Shown: positions 46,229-59,830, counted from the first letter of the stretch. The stretch: 64,000 nucleotides of DNA from Capitulum mitella (GCA_030062745.1 CP099842.1:22973822-23037821); one strand, 5' to 3'. Notes: a model not told the origin generated them from the letters alone. Numbers and translations are program-made.

Positions 46229-49200
46229 TAGGGCCTATGAGAAGTCAATGACCTTATAGCATCTTGGAAATGATTGTACTCTTAAAACATTTTTTTTATC
46301 AAAACTTCAGTCAGTAAAGGGAGCGAATTTTTTGACTCCAACAAAACTAAACCTATAATCTTTGACTTTGAAAAACGCTCTGATTGGGCCCAAAAACCCA
46401 TAATCTTAACAATTTTTTCCACATAATAGCACAAGAACGCTCAACAAATATTCCATAACCATGCCATGCGACTTTTGGTCTTAATTATGGCCTTAAGAAC
46501 TAACATGAAACCACACTGCTACAAAAAAAAATTAGAAATCCTTATCCAATCCATAAACATGCGTAACATGCACCGCTTCGTCGAACTTATAGCATGAGTA
46601 ACTGTTACAAAATAACGCGAGATTTAACGCACTGCAGAAATGTTGATAGATACGTTACACAAGGCCCTGCAAAATCTTAACTCTTCTGAAGAAATTTTTT
46701 TAGCAAAACAGAACAATATCTCAACAGAGGTCAGGAAAACTACCTATTTACCTTCCAAGGTAACTAGTAATATTGGTCTGGAAAGCGTGGACTCGGGTAA
46801 CAGTCCGATGCAAACATCAGTCACGAATGCAAAAACAGATCCATTTAAAAGACTGCGATAAATCGTCTTCGCTCAGCTACATTAAAGCTGCTTAACGCTG
46901 TTTCTGTGGTAAATCAGTTCTTAGCACTGTGTTTGGGTGTTTGTACTTCCTGTCTTTCCTGCCGGCTCACTGCCTGCGCTTCCTTATCACCTCCATTAAT
47001 AGCATGAACAAAATGATATGGCGCCAACTCTTGGTTTACTGATTTCTTGGTTTGTGATTTCCTGGTATTTCGCTAAGGGCAATATTTTATAAAACTGTGG
47101 CAAATCATCACTCGGTATGAATTTTGTATTCCTATAGAGGCATATTCCTTGGAAAAATTGCATCTCTTAGATCCTAAAATGTTAGAGCTTGTGACAAGTA
47201 CAGAAAAAAGTAATATAATGCTGGGTTTCAAGAAAGAAAAAACTTGTTCTCCCAGGTGACGGCTACCCGGCGTTACTGGGTAACTGCATGTTTATTGCGG
47301 TAGAGGGCAATGGCAACTCCGTAAGGGCTGGCAACTGACAAGCACTTGTTGGATTCAGTCGGCCGCCATTGAGCTGCGGATGTGTATCGTGAAATGAGTG
47401 GTTGGAAACTGTTCGGTGAGGGTTGTTTGTGAGCCCAGCCTACATGCCCATTTGGTCCCCAGATGGTTTATGGGTGGGTTTGATGGGCTTAGTGGTCAGG
47501 GGCTCTGACTGGGCTTTTGGTGGGGTCCGTGTGGGTGCTTTGTGGAGCAAGCCAGAAGCTAAAAATTAAGGTATATATCCATTAAGCTGAGACATGGCTA
47601 ACAAAATTGTCAAGCACGTAGAAGAATACTCTTCCATCACGTGGCGTAAAAAACTCTTCTTTTGGCATCCGTATCTTTATCGATAAAAATCAATATCTCT
47701 GTCAACGATGGTGATATGAGTTCCAACACGAGTTCCAAGTAACGCTTTAAGCGTCAATGGTCAAGTATCAATGCATTTTCCAACGTTAAGTCAAGTCAAG
47801 CCCACTTAAGCCTTCAGTGCAATTGCTCGCGAAAGGCATAAGAAAGCTATGCCGCTCGGGCCCAGGGACCACACGCCTCGGTGAAAAGAACGTCTTTGCT
47901 CGGCAGTTGTTTGTTGAACAACAGCTGTGCAATGTTTCCCCAGTATGGAATTACGGACATTATTCTGCGCCCTTCTGAGAAGATAAACAATGTTAAGCAT
48001 TACATAATCCTACCGAGGAAGGGCTTCAAGATATGAAATCGGGCTGGTAATTCCAAAATGACATTCGTGACTTTAATGCTTGGCAGCATGGTGCTGCGCT
48101 CATTCGGGCTAATTTATGTGCGCTTGGATAATGTTTCCAGAATGGGTCCGAATGAGGTGTCCCTCGTTTCGCAGCAGGATGTGGAGGCAATCTGGATGGC
48201 CAGCATACAGACACCCCATGGTGTGGAGCCTTTCCGGCTTGTTCGGAGGTGACACACACATAGTGGCACGTAGCAGAAGTCGTCTGGTCGCGCATCTACG
48301 CAGCATGCGCTCATGCGCCGCAACCGTTGACGCTAGACTGTACAACGAGACACGCCAGGTCCTTCTATGTTTCGTTTTTGTTGTTTAATGTAACGCTCGA
48401 ATGAATTTATGCAACTGAAATACGTCTAAAACTTCCAGTGCATAAAATCATACTCAAACTTTGGCAGCATGTCATTTTTTAAATAACCCACGCAAACTCA
48501 CTGCGCATTACAATACGCCATTATTTTAGCGTGATGCATTTCCTCCAAACTTTCAGCAGCATTGTCACATGTTAACCGCGCGGATTTTGTTTAGATGTGA
48601 CTGATTCTCAGTTTTCTTTAAGTATATTCTCTTACTACAAAGGCTTTCATGTTGGAACAGACCATGCAATAGCGAGCATGGCAGGTTGGGTTTCAACTAA
48701 ATATGGACGCTACCAGATTAATCCAACGATACGGTTTGGTTGCTAGGTCACTGTGCTGGTAAACCTTTCCAGTAAAATGACTTTAAAATGATAAATATTG
48801 ATGTCTTATTCTTCATTTTTTTAATCGTATCTCTTGGCAGTTGAAATGATCCATCCAGCCATTTTGATGATCATGACTGGAATGACGACCTGGACCAGGG
48901 GTGGAGATGGCCGAAGTCCTGGCCATCTAGCCCAGTGGATCCTCCCGACAGAGGACAAAAAATTGGGCCTGTGCACCTTAATAATTTAGCCGTTTTCTTT
49001 TGCCTGCTAAAGCAATGTATATCGCGTGAAAATCGAGTAAACAGCTGTGCAATTTTCCCTCGATGTGTGAACATTTTTGCTGTTATCCGTGATTCACAAA
49101 AAGTGATCGCCCCAAATAACCGACGAAAACCACGTGTCTTGGGTCCTGCATGTCTGTTGGTGCATATGTTCAAATTACTGGACATTTGTACATTTCAAAA

Positions 49201-49678
49201 TCGGCATAAGTCACATCAAATTACTAATGTCATGGCAATGGTGAGCAGCAAAGTACTCACAACCAGCAACAGGGCTCGCTTGATACTCGTCAATCGGGGA
49301 AGCTACGACAGTCGGTACATGATCTCTGTATCTCAGTATCTGTTTGCCCCCTACTGTTGTGTTCACATGTGAACATGCTATTAAGTGTGACTGAGGATGC
49401 AGATTTGAATAACGTTCCAAACTTATCTATAAGTAGCAAACTGTGAGTCAGCCCACAGCTGCGCTGTCACATTTGTGTAACTCAGCGGATAATCTCGTCA
49501 CGAGAACGACGCAGTTAAATAAATTAACCAGAGTTATGTCCTCCTGCAACATTTGAGCAATAAACGTATGCTAACCAACTGACTTTTTAGAAAGGCTGAG
49601 AAAGCCCTACTCGGGTTGCAAGAACATGTATAAAACATAACACTGAGTAATAGTTATTTCATTTCGCCTGTAATCATA
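46229..49678. other. Non-coding stretch, no gene seen
   Basis: The first few hundred bases may still be LINE 3' sequence but show no motif. Short frames at 48026-48388 on both strands have no family signature. Confidence 0.45.
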
Positions 49679-49850
49679 TTAACCATTGCCTGGCGAGGGT
49701 TAACCGCATTTCGGGACCAAAATGTTTGAGATAAAACTCGGTGGGGGAGGGGCTTATGTGGCCCCTTCATATCTCGGAAACTGTTCGACTTTGCTGCGAG
49801 GCGGCTCAAATGAATCCTTGTGACCACATGCACGATTATATATGCTTCAG
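49679..49850 (-). repeat. TTAA-family repeat, copy E (end fragment)
   Basis: Begins TTAA-CCATTGCC (49679). A second TTAA-CCGCATTTCGGG lies at 49700, then gggggaggggcttatgtggccccttcatatctcgg, parallel to copy D (gggaagggacttattcggcccctcagatctcg; the shared stretches are each under 20 bases). Diverged, end undefined. Confidence 0.45.
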
Positions 49851-51124
49851 AATCCGAAAAGACTTCAATGGCGGTGTCAGGAAACAAAAATGCTTTTTTT
49901 GCATGTTCATTGGTCGCCATTTGATCGGATATTCTTGGTAAAGAGTTCTCAACAACGAATGGAAATGAGACCCAAGGGTAGAAACAGTCTTTCTGGGGTC
50001 AAAATGCCTTCGAACAGTTATCAATGACGCATCCAGGAACTGTGCAATAAATTGTAACGTACACTGTATACTTTTTTGAACTATTACCAGTTTTTGCCGT
50101 CTGAAGAAACTCGAAAGGAGCCATCGTGAAGTTTTTCTATGTTCTGAAACTCAGACGCGAAAATTAGCAAACAATCTCGATGCCAGGGACGAAGAAAGGG
50201 GAGTTCACGCCTTAAAGATTTGTAATGCAAGCAAGGAGATATATACTCGTGTGTGTGTTGTGACTGCATAAGCCCGTGGTCTGAGAGTCTGATATTATGC
50301 TGACATGGTGCTATACATTACAGCGTACGTCATTGGCACAGCCAGGAACCCGCATTGGGGCAATGTTTATTATCCTCGTGCCTGGATCTTTTTACATTCT
50401 GATGGGGCCTTAAATGGCTGAAAATAAGTATTGTGACCCAGCTGGAATTTGATGGGAACATTAACTGCCATTTTCTTGCGCATTCATTACTATTGCGTGA
50501 AATGATAAGCGCGGTGTCGTATTACCGTGTTGCCTGGCGCGACATATGGGCCTTGCCTAGGGTTTCCCTGGATCTGTCGCTGGCAAAATCCACCAAAGGG
50601 AAAATGTTAAAACATATTATTCACGCAAAGTCGCAGACCAGACCAAAGACGTCCTTGTAATCACGCTATATGGGCGTTAAGCTAGCGACATAGTCCACTT
50701 ATTCCATTTTTGGTCCCCTGGATCCGCCCTCCTGTCGTAATGCTGCTTTTACATCTCAAAACAAACAAAGAATACGTAAACGAATAAAGCGTAAACATGT
50801 TATTATATTCTTGATCAGGCAATATGGATTAGCTGATTTGGGCGCCGAATGACCCTGCAGTCGGTGCGCCCCTAAGCCCCAATAACCAACCAACCTTTGC
50901 CGAAAGTAATGTCTTCAATGCCCCGTTTTCCTCCTCTGGATCCAGCATTGCAAGCATGAAATGTAAGAGATGTGTCAAAAGGTATAAAATGAACAGGTGC
51001 TCTGCAAAAAAGGATGGTGACTTGCTTCTCACGAATAGAGCAAGAGCACGTCAAGTGTTCAGCATGGAAAAGTGACGAAAAGCTGCCGAACATGCCTCCC
51101 GAAAACTCGTCTGTCTGGACCCCA
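49851..51124. other. Non-coding stretch, no gene seen
   Basis: A cccctggatccgccctcc motif near 50715-50732 resembles the nested-MITE ends seen at 1863 and 6837. No protein recognised. Confidence 0.45.
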
Positions 51125-51136
51125 GAATAGGGTTAA
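51125..51136 (-). repeat. Isolated TTAA-family terminus
   Basis: gaatagggttaa is the exact inverse of the TTAACCCTATTC terminus of copy C. The sequence inward (to the left) was not clearly alignable to the other copies. Confidence 0.3.
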
Positions 51137-54100
51137 TGCAAGTTCTGGATAATGAAAGTAACGAAACACCTTGTGAAACTTTGCACAGTCTACGTACTGG
51201 TGCACAAATGAGTGCATAGCTTTCCATTAATCCTACACAAATTTTTAATGATTTGATATAATAAAAGCACTTAATTTTACTGCTTTTTATTAAACCAGTT
51301 TTACAGTTTTTTATTAAACTCACACAAGTATTAATTTTACTAAACAAAATTATTCTTTGTTCGACCCGCTTCCTGCTCACAGCAGTTTTATTATGCTGCA
51401 GCTGCATGTACCGTTTAACGCGGGAATTATCCAGCCCCTTTCCTTACGACCTTAATGTCATAATTATCCTGACGTGTTCGGTGTGGTCGTCGGGAAAGAA
51501 ACAGTCGTGAGTTCAGGAGCATTTCGCACAGTGGTATGGGCAGAACCATGTTGAGAGAATTTCTTCAGTACACCCGCGCGAACAGTCTAGGATGATATAC
51601 CTACCATGGCAACGCAGTAACCGTATCACACCAGGTGGAGAACTTACTATCCTCACTGTTGAGCGGTGGGTTGCCGCCCATCTCCAGCTAAGGCTGAACG
51701 GGTGGGCTGTCAAGGTGCTGACTGGTAGGTATACGGCCACCACTCGGTCACTTGCCGCAGCCTGCCGCCCACCGAATAAGCCGCTGGCAGACGGCTGGAC
51801 CTGACCTGAACTGACCTGCTGACCTGAACGAGCAGCTCCGCGTCGCCTCCAGTACAGGGAGATAGCCCTTGCTTCGGCGACTTGAAATGCCACATCGCAC
51901 CGTGACGATTCAGGTGTGTATAAACATAGGTCTGCGTTAAGCAGCCCTGGCTTGTCCGGGATGCATACACCGACCGAGCTGCCGCCTTCCGCGACGCTGC
52001 GCTGTTGCGTATCCGAAAGCGCCAGACCTCGGCTTGGCTGTTGATGCGCGTCAGAGCCGATCTGTTATCAACTGGCCATCGTACGAGCGCCCTTTCCGCA
52101 GGCTGCGCCCGAGATCACCACAAAACGCCCTGACGCCCGACAGAGGATGCCTGGTTGATGCTGACAAATGGGCCATTCGGCGCGTTGGCAAAGATCATGC
52201 CGTGACTGTGACCTCCATTGTACTCAGCGGGCGCCTGACAGCGTTGACTGTGGGATCCTGTCCAAACTCCATGTGAACAGAACTCACCCCGTATGTTTGG
52301 AAATTTGTGCGATGAGCGATTTGTGGTAAGGTGCTGCTCTTTGTTCATCCCTGGGTGCTTCTCATGGATTTTGGGGCAGCGCCATCATCTTCAGTATCTT
52401 CAGAGACGGTGTATTATACTGTTAAATACATGGGGCTCAAATATTCCGTGAAGACGCTGCCAAGTTGCCGGACTCGTTCATCCCAATAATTTTTGTGTAT
52501 CTTTGTTCTTTTTCTTTGTCATTTCTTGTACTTTTCACCATGTTACCTTCTAAAAAATGGCCTCTCCAAAACTGACACTCCTCGTTGACGTTTCTCCGCC
52601 CATGAGAAAAATAATGAAAACATTTTACCATCTTAGCATTGTTATTGCCCTCAAAAATGCTTCCCAACCTCATCGACCAGTTGTTATCGTAGGCAAGGAG
52701 CACATGTGAATGCTCAGCATCTCCAAAATTCTCCTTCCGCACAGAATGCGGCAGCGTCTTGCACCGAGACCCAGGATTCCTCGTCCAGGTCCGCGTCTTT
52801 CTGCATGCCCAATACTACCTCGAAGTCTGCGGCGGGGACGCCATGTATCACCTGTGCGAGGTGCCAGGGATGCGCGTTCCAGACCGGTTTCGCCGGTCCT
52901 GGAGGAGCTCAGCGACGGGACACGCCCAGCTGGGATGTTCGCCGGTGTCGATATCATGTCGATGTTGACACCGTGTCGATCCAAGGATCTGAATGACCCG
53001 CGCACTCCCGCGATGCTCGATCGTTGTTCGTCGAGCGAATACCGCCGTGTCTCGGCCGTAATTTGTGCAGCTTGGCGGGCGTTTTAGAACTGTTCATTTC
53101 CCGCCTGGTCGTGCTGCGCACGTTCTTCGTGTCGGGGAGTCGTCCTCGAGCCACCGGACGCTGGCTGTCACTAGTTCTCGATCCCGCCGAGAAGTTGTCT
53201 CGAGGTAGACGGTCCAGTGACCGTCCGCGTCGAAGTGCGTGACATGATGATGATGATGCGTCGCAAACCTCGTCCTTCCGGCCGGCCGGCCGACATCGCC
53301 CTGGACGAGCACGGTGTTCTGGTCCTGGTCTCGTTCGGCTCTGGCTTGTTTACACTGCAACTCGCGTCGCGAACGGAACGACGAGTTTGGAATGATTTGC
53401 TAATACACTGGGCTGAACTTGGGCAGAAGTTAAGAGAATGTTTAAAATGAAGCACGAGGAGGACGACACCCCGCTCCGGATCCATTAGCGCTACCTTGTT
53501 CTCGGTAACCGAACGTTCGCGTTACTTATTTAGCGCACGACAGCGGCCTCATCACACCCATCCCTCAATCTGTCGACGAGTTGTGCCGCATTGCACGCCC
53601 ATCGTATCGGACTTGACACATGAGCGGATAAAGCAAAATTGCCCTTCTTCCCGACATGCGTCAGCCAGCTTTTCTCGGCGTGGAACAGCACTCCGACTGC
53701 AGAAAGCCTCGGCCGTCCCAGGCGCATTTCGAGACGACGGCCACCAGCTGCGGCGCGGCATCAGAGCGCCGTCAGTCAAGGCGGAGCCGGCGTCGGCCGC
53801 CGCCGGCCGGCGGGCCGCCGCTCGTCGTCGCCGGCCGACGCTGGACAAAAAGCGTCGTCACCTCTCGGCGCTGGCGCTGAAACACCTGCGCCGACGACAG
53901 GAGCGACTCCATTATTAACGACGGCCGCCGGACTGTCCGTCCTCCCGATGCCGCCGCAGTCGTGCGCAACAAATCAATCAACGGACCGCCGGCGGCGATC
54001 GATAGTTTTTGCCGGGCCGGCGTCGATTCCGACGAGTGCCGTGTCCGGCGGACTGACGGGTGCGCGTCGACTGCGCCGACCGTGTGAACAGACGCTCACC

Positions 54101-54389
54101 AGGCCATTGGAGTAGGTGCTTGCAAGCCCGTGGGATAAATGCTTGCCAGAAAGAAGATGGAGGTGTGTGGTGGGGCGCTCCTGGTGACATGCCACTGGTG
54201 TTGATATTTTCGGAAAACGAGAATTACGTATGGCTTTCTAGTGGTGCGTCTAGCACTTCAGCCGTGACGGTTCGTGTCTGACTTTTCATCGGTCGGTTGT
54301 GTGCGTTTTACGTCGTATAATGAGACTGAGATACAATATGGAATGTTTCATACGTTCTCAAGCATTTGGCACATTTCGCTAGTAATGGC
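51137..54389. other. Non-coding stretch rich in CpG islands
   Basis: GC-rich patches lie at about 51740-51860, 52700-53300 and 53660-54100, the last with gccgccgccggccggcgggccgccg-type sequence. Many overlapping frames occur in all phases, typical of GC-rich non-coding DNA. A gatgatgatgatg run is near 53245-53258. No protein family recognised. Confidence 0.45.
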
Positions 54390-54512
54390 AGTGACGTGGT
54401 GGTTACATGACGTAGTGACGTGATGATAACAATTACCTGGTGATTACATGACGTAGTGACGCAGTGATAGCAATTACGTAGTGGTTAAATGACGCGGTGA
54501 TTACGATTACAA
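54390..54512. repeat. 41-bp tandem repeat, three copies
   Basis: The block ttacatgacgtagtgacg starts at 54403 and 54444, and its variant ttaaatgacgcggtga starts at 54485, an exact 41-bp period. Each unit contains TGACGTAG-type half-CRE motifs. Confidence 0.85.
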
Positions 54513-57133
54513 TAAAAAATCAGGAATGCGTTGCCCCTCTGATGCATAACTCGATACAGGCTGAACTGTTAGACAAGCTTAACGTGGCCGTCCTGCTACC
54601 AGCCGGCACCAGTCCTGTCGTCCACCCTGCAGCCAGCTCAGACCATCCCTATTAGCCGCCCCGCTGCCGTCTGTGAGCAGCCGCCGCCAGTCCTCGGCAA
54701 CGCAGTCAGCCGCCTTGTTAGACGCAGCGGACATCGACGTCGTCGCCGGGAAGTTCGCCCTGGGGTTCAGCGGAGAGCCGCGCTGATGACGAGGCCGGCG
54801 GCAGAGGGCTTCGCCGGCTTACGGCGAGCCTCGGGCCGCCGCGAGGGAGGATGCCGACACGAGCGTAATGGCCGCTGACGCGACACCGACGCCACGAGCG
54901 CGCAACGACGGCTTCTCTCGCACGTCCGGGCGCCGGGAAACGCCGGCCGTCAGGCGAAGGTTTTCTGTTCGCAGCGCGTCCGTTTTCATTACCGCCCTGA
55001 AGGCGCAGAAGGGTGTTTTGTCGCACCTAATTTATGTGCGGTTATCCTCCTCCCAGGCATTAAAGTGGAGCTGACGTATTTTAGAGACGCCATATAAGGC
55101 GTTACAGGCAAACTTTCGCCTTGAAATGGAAATCTTATCAGGATTTAATGGGCGAATGGGCCTTGGTTAAGGCTGTGAAGGTGAGGTACAGGATGGCTGT
55201 ATGTGGCTGAGATATATTTCGTGGTTTCCAGCATGACGTGATGAGATCAAACAGGGAATGACGGGAAGTGGGAAATTTGTGTGGTGTTCCCCGAGCTATG
55301 CTGAGTTAAACCCCGGACTTTTGACAAAAGTATACTTGCCTGAAAGGCGACGTCACTTCTTCCATTCTAAGAGACTCGGAAAACCAAGCGAAGTGACCGA
55401 AATCATGACTTCACGCTTTCCAGTTTAGACGCAATTTGGCTTGCTCACTCTTAACCACATCATGTTTCTCTAGAGGCGATTATAAGTCAAAGTCAAAGTC
55501 GAATTCAGCTTCAGTTTTCCTGGGACCAGAGAAGAAAGTACATCAGACTGGAATACCGCACGCCTTTCCGCACTTCCTCAGATGACAGAGAGGGAGCCCT
55601 CTGCCCGAAATATCACTGACCTTTCCCTCCAAATTCGATTACCTCCGTTCTTCCCCAGCGAGACGCGAGGGGCTGGAAGCCATGACCTCCACTGAGGCTA
55701 TGCTCTCCGCTATGAACATGCCCTTCGCTAAGGTCACGCTCTTCGCTGGGGTCATGCGCCTGAAAACGTTCGAGGGGTCTGCGTGGCGACTGAGTATTTT
55801 TAGGCAGGCTGGGCCGCTGGATCGTCTCCTGTTTGACACTCGGAGAGCGTGCGGCGTGCAGAGCCGGGCCGTAATCGCGCCAGTGACGTCACGCCGCTGC
55901 TGCCGATGGCGGGGAATAGCTGAGTCGCGCTAAGTATAGACGGATGGTCGTGCGGACATTGTTTGAAATTAGACCGCATTGTGGACCAAACGCGCTAATA
56001 ATGATTTACGGCGTGTGCAGAGCCTTTCCTAAGAGCATGAAAAGTTTGCACGTGGCGTCTTTTAGCCGTTCGTGTGTAACCTGGCACATTCATACGGAGA
56101 GGCACACGTGACTCTGGACCACGTGAAGACCCAAAGACAGGGAGACCACTAAGACCTACATGTCTGACACCGACCCTCTCCAGCATAACGGTGGCTCCGT
56201 AAACCTAGGAAGGCTGTTGTGCTGAGGTAATGTTTTATGGGATCGTTGCTTTTGGATCACAGTAGAGCCAGTTGATTCGATGTTAGCTCACTTAGCCATC
56301 GTAACACCTTGATCTTCAAAAGTGGGTAGCATTGATACGTTAGTCGCTGATGGGCTAACGACGCAGCTTCATCGCAATTCGGAGCATGTAAAGAAGCTGA
56401 TCGTCTTTGGAAGGCCTCTCCGCGTTGGCTCAATTAGTGCTTCCGTCGATCGTTGGACATGAACACGAACACGAATGAGGCTCTCTGCCAAAAACACTGC
56501 AGCGACGACACATGTCAGCAAATAGTGCGCCAGTGACTGGAGAGCACCGTCATTCTCAAATGGTTCCATCCTAGAAGTAAAAGCACACCTGATTACCCAT
56601 GGATATCACAAGATGTGCTCTTATATGCGTTATTGTTAACCGCAGAAGCATACCGTCAAGCTTCAGTGAATTGATCCGCTCACTGTCTAATGCAGAGCTT
56701 CGAAGCAAACAACAGCTGTACAGTAAGAATGGTGGAAACCAATCCACCCACGGCCTATGGAAGAGGACAACTGGATCATTATATACAACTGGATCATATA
56801 TATTTCATTTCTTTTCACGGGTCCCAGAAGTCTTTCAGCAACTTTCGCAGTCCACTCCCACCACGACCCGGCCTCAAGCCCTCGAGCAGAGGAGGTCGTC
56901 GCCCTCCGCCCCCTGCCACGACGTGGCGCCGTGTATACAGGACCAGGAGCCGACGGCGCAGGGGGGGGGGGGCGGTGGAGTCGGGGCCGCCCGGCCCGGC
57001 CCCCGCCCGGCCCGACCCTGAATTATTCACCGGCCGCCGCTCGACGCCCTGGTACGCTAATACGCCGCCGTGTCGGCTGGCTGTCAGACAGACCGGCCGC
57101 GCCGCGCCGGGCCGCGCCGGACAGGACACCACG
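54513..57133. other. Non-coding stretch with CpG-rich islands
   Basis: Islands at about 54600-55000 and 56850-57130 (with a poly-G run at 56960-56971). A 60-80-residue frame at 55682-55933 is uninterrupted but matches nothing I recognise. Confidence 0.45.
55884..55891. promoter_or_regulatory. Palindromic CRE (TGACGTCA)
   Basis: Perfect octamer in a GC-rich stretch (cagtgacgtcacgccgctgc) among the right-hand CpG-rich islands. Confidence 0.4.
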
Positions 57134-57292
57134 GATCGGACCAGAATAGACCGGAACGGACCACCGTAGACCATAATGGATTCGGACGGACAGGAGCGGG
57201 CGGACAGGAACGGCCCGGAACGAACCAAAATGGTCGGAAAATGACCAGAACGCTTTGCGAGCGGGCCGGAGCGGATCGGAACTGACAGAACC
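57134..57292. repeat. 10-bp degenerate tandem repeat (GGACCRGAAY)
   Basis: Successive units such as ggaccagaat, agaccggaac, ggaccaccgt, agaccataat, ggacaggagc, ggcccggaac, gaaccaaaat and tgaccagaac keep a near-10-bp period for about 150 bp inside a CpG-rich island. Confidence 0.65.
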
Positions 57293-59699
57293 GTCTTCGT
57301 TCCAGCCGAGACGCCGAGAATTCCATGCGCGCCTGCCTGTCAGCAGGCGCCAGAAACCTGCCCACTTTCGCTCACCGGGCCGGGGCGGCGCTCGCGACAG
57401 CGTTTCCGGCGCCACGCCGAGATGGCCCGAACCAATATCGGCGGGCGCCGGTGACGGGAGGTGAGGGCCGGCTCGGCTTGTCTCGTAACCGCTGACGAGG
57501 CCGCCGGACCCCGCGCCGCGAGACGACCTCGGCCGCGACCGCCGGTCACGAGGCGCGCAATTTAGGCCGCGATGGTTAAAGTTGTCAGCGTAAATCAGAC
57601 GACGGTGCCGGTAAAGCTCGCGATACTCGTAAACCGGACGCCGCACTTAGTGACGGTCAGCTTTCGCGGGCGTTTTACGGCTTCCGCAATCGATGATCGT
57701 GGAATCTGAGCGTTTTGTGTGACGCCGCTACGGGACTACCGTCAAGGAACGTTACGGCTGTTTGCATTCCTTTGTTGTTTTGCCGTTCTACCCATAGGGT
57801 TAACGTTGGTTTATGTGCCGGAAAACACTCCGGAAACGTGATATATCTTCATTGTCTGTCAACGCCAGGACATGGATTACAAACCTCAAAATAGAGGAAA
57901 CCGAAAACAGATGAAATTCCATCATTTTCTGGAACTTGAAGAAGTGGAAGAACTGTAGTCAGCTTCTTCACGCAACGCTTTATGCATGAAAGCTGTTGAG
58001 TCACTGAGTTGTGGTTTAATGGCTTATATTCCTCAACTACTGCACTTTTCAGAAAACACCGCTAGTTACAAGTTTGCGATGACAGATTCTCAAATTCATT
58101 TCACTTCTTAAAATATTCCTAGGTCAATGACGTTTTGCACACAACATTATTTGTTATTCAAAATACCAAAACAGCTGTTTATGACACCCATCATGAGACC
58201 CATCAAAGCATCACTGAAAACAATTTCTGAGAGGAAGGTAAACGTTTCACTAACACATCGACCCACGGTCATAGAATTATCTGTTTTGAATAGACTGGTG
58301 CCCCTTTGAGAATTACGGACTGGTGGTTGCACATTTTGTCCCTGCCCCAGTCTATTCCTTCATCTTCCAAACAGATTGCAGCAACGTGTTGTGGGTTGTG
58401 GTTTAAAAAGCTGGACAGGAAAACTGGTACCCTGCGTAGGCAGGTGTGTTGTTTCGTATCTCTTTGTGGGTGCCCCGACACTCACAAAGTGTAAATGGGC
58501 ACCCACAGTACGAATTGGGCACCCGCAACTTAAAGTATGTTAAAATATTCAAATATGGTTATATTCTCAGGCCCATGAAGTTAACCACCTAAAATCAGCT
58601 TCATCAGTAATAATTGGAACCTATTTACTTCATTGTCACCCACCAACTGTTTTTCCCCACCACCCTTCAAAAAAATTATGTCAAACTGGTTCCTGAAGCA
58701 AGTTCCTCCATCAAGAGAAGTGTATCAAGTGTATATCAAGTGTATCAAATCGCGATTTTAATTGTACACGCACGATTAAAAAGGACATGTTCATGAATCG
58801 AAGCTTAGGTACCATTCATTCCTGCCAACTCACTCTCGTTAGCCCGTATTTCACTTAGGTAAGTACGCTGGCTGCCAGCCCATCTTTGACCTATTTATCC
58901 CAGTTTTTTCACCATTACGACCACCAATAAAATGTGCTAGCGTCAGGCACGTAGCCAGGAATTTCCTCCGGGGTGGGAAATGTCAAATATTGCCATATGC
59001 CACTGGCGTACGACAAAATTTGTAGCAAAAAGCAAAACAAAATTAAGCAGTTAACCTCACATTTAACGCACAGCAAAAGCATATGATGTGATGCATAAAA
59101 ATAAAGATCATATATATGATCACTACTCCGTATTCCTGCGAAATCGATTAATATGTAGTGCAGACCGCTTGCCTTGGGGGAGGCATGGCCCCATACCCCC
59201 GACCCTTTAGTTATTGTATGTCGTGTACCGATAACACTGCCAATGAAAACAGTAACTAAAATGCGTAAAATATTGGTCAGAAATGACCAAAATGCACTTT
59301 TCATTCACATGATAATTCATAACTAGTCGTAGATATTCCCCGAAGTGTGTTTTTTGGGATACCGGAATAACGAGATATATTCCCGTTAGGGATGTCGCCG
59401 CCATGAAGCCATCCATAATTTACGTAACACATTCTTGTGTAATTTATCTCCCGTAATACCTTTATTAATTCATTTCTCTGAACTTTAGACATAAGTGTCT
59501 GTTACGAGCCCCTCCCCCATCCGATACGCAATGTTTAGATGTCCCATAGCCTTTTGGGCACCCACAGTCGTTTCCCAAAAACCACACCCATGTGCGTAGG
59601 GTGTAATATACAGAGGCCCCAGGGCAGCGGGTGTACCACAACCTCCAGAGCATAAACGACTAAATCAGCTGAGATCAGAGGAGACGCAGCGCTGAACAC
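57293..59699. other. Non-coding stretch, no gene seen
   Basis: GC-rich until about 57560, then ordinary AT-rich sequence. A GGGCACCC-type motif recurs (58466-58472, 58497-58504, 58519-58526, 59557-59564 and nearby). No protein recognised. Confidence 0.45.
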
Positions 59700-59830
59700 G
59701 TTGCACCCTTCCTCTTCTCCAGGGTTACGTTACCGATCGCAACCAAATTCTGTCGAAGCTGATTGCCCGTTGCGCCCTTTCTTTTCTCCAGGGCCACATT
59801 ACCGATAACTACCAAATTTTGTCGAAGTTT
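59700..59830. repeat. 69-bp tandem duplication
   Basis: gttgcacccttcc...ctgtcgaag at 59700 is repeated as gttgcgccctttc...ttgtcgaag at 59769. The period is a multiple of three, so a minus-strand frame (59675-59878) shows a 23-residue repeat (LRQNLV-IGNV-LEKRKGAT), but nothing else supports translation. Confidence 0.85.

Noticed and set aside
48026-48388. Overlapping frames of 64-90 residues suspected to be a transposase
   Set aside because: No catalytic block or helix-turn-helix could be matched in any frame.
51513-52276. Moderately GC-rich frames suspected to be a second gypsy pol fragment
   Set aside because: No RT, RNase H or integrase motif could be found in either strand.
55682-55933. 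83-residue frame with a protein-like composition
   Set aside because: No recognisable family and an equally open minus-strand frame; kept only as a note in the surrounding non-coding entry.
53496-57646. Many 100-200 residue Arg/Pro/Ala-rich frames in GC-rich DNA
   Set aside because: They overlap in all phases on both strands, contain no domain, and are expected where stop codons are rare because of high GC.
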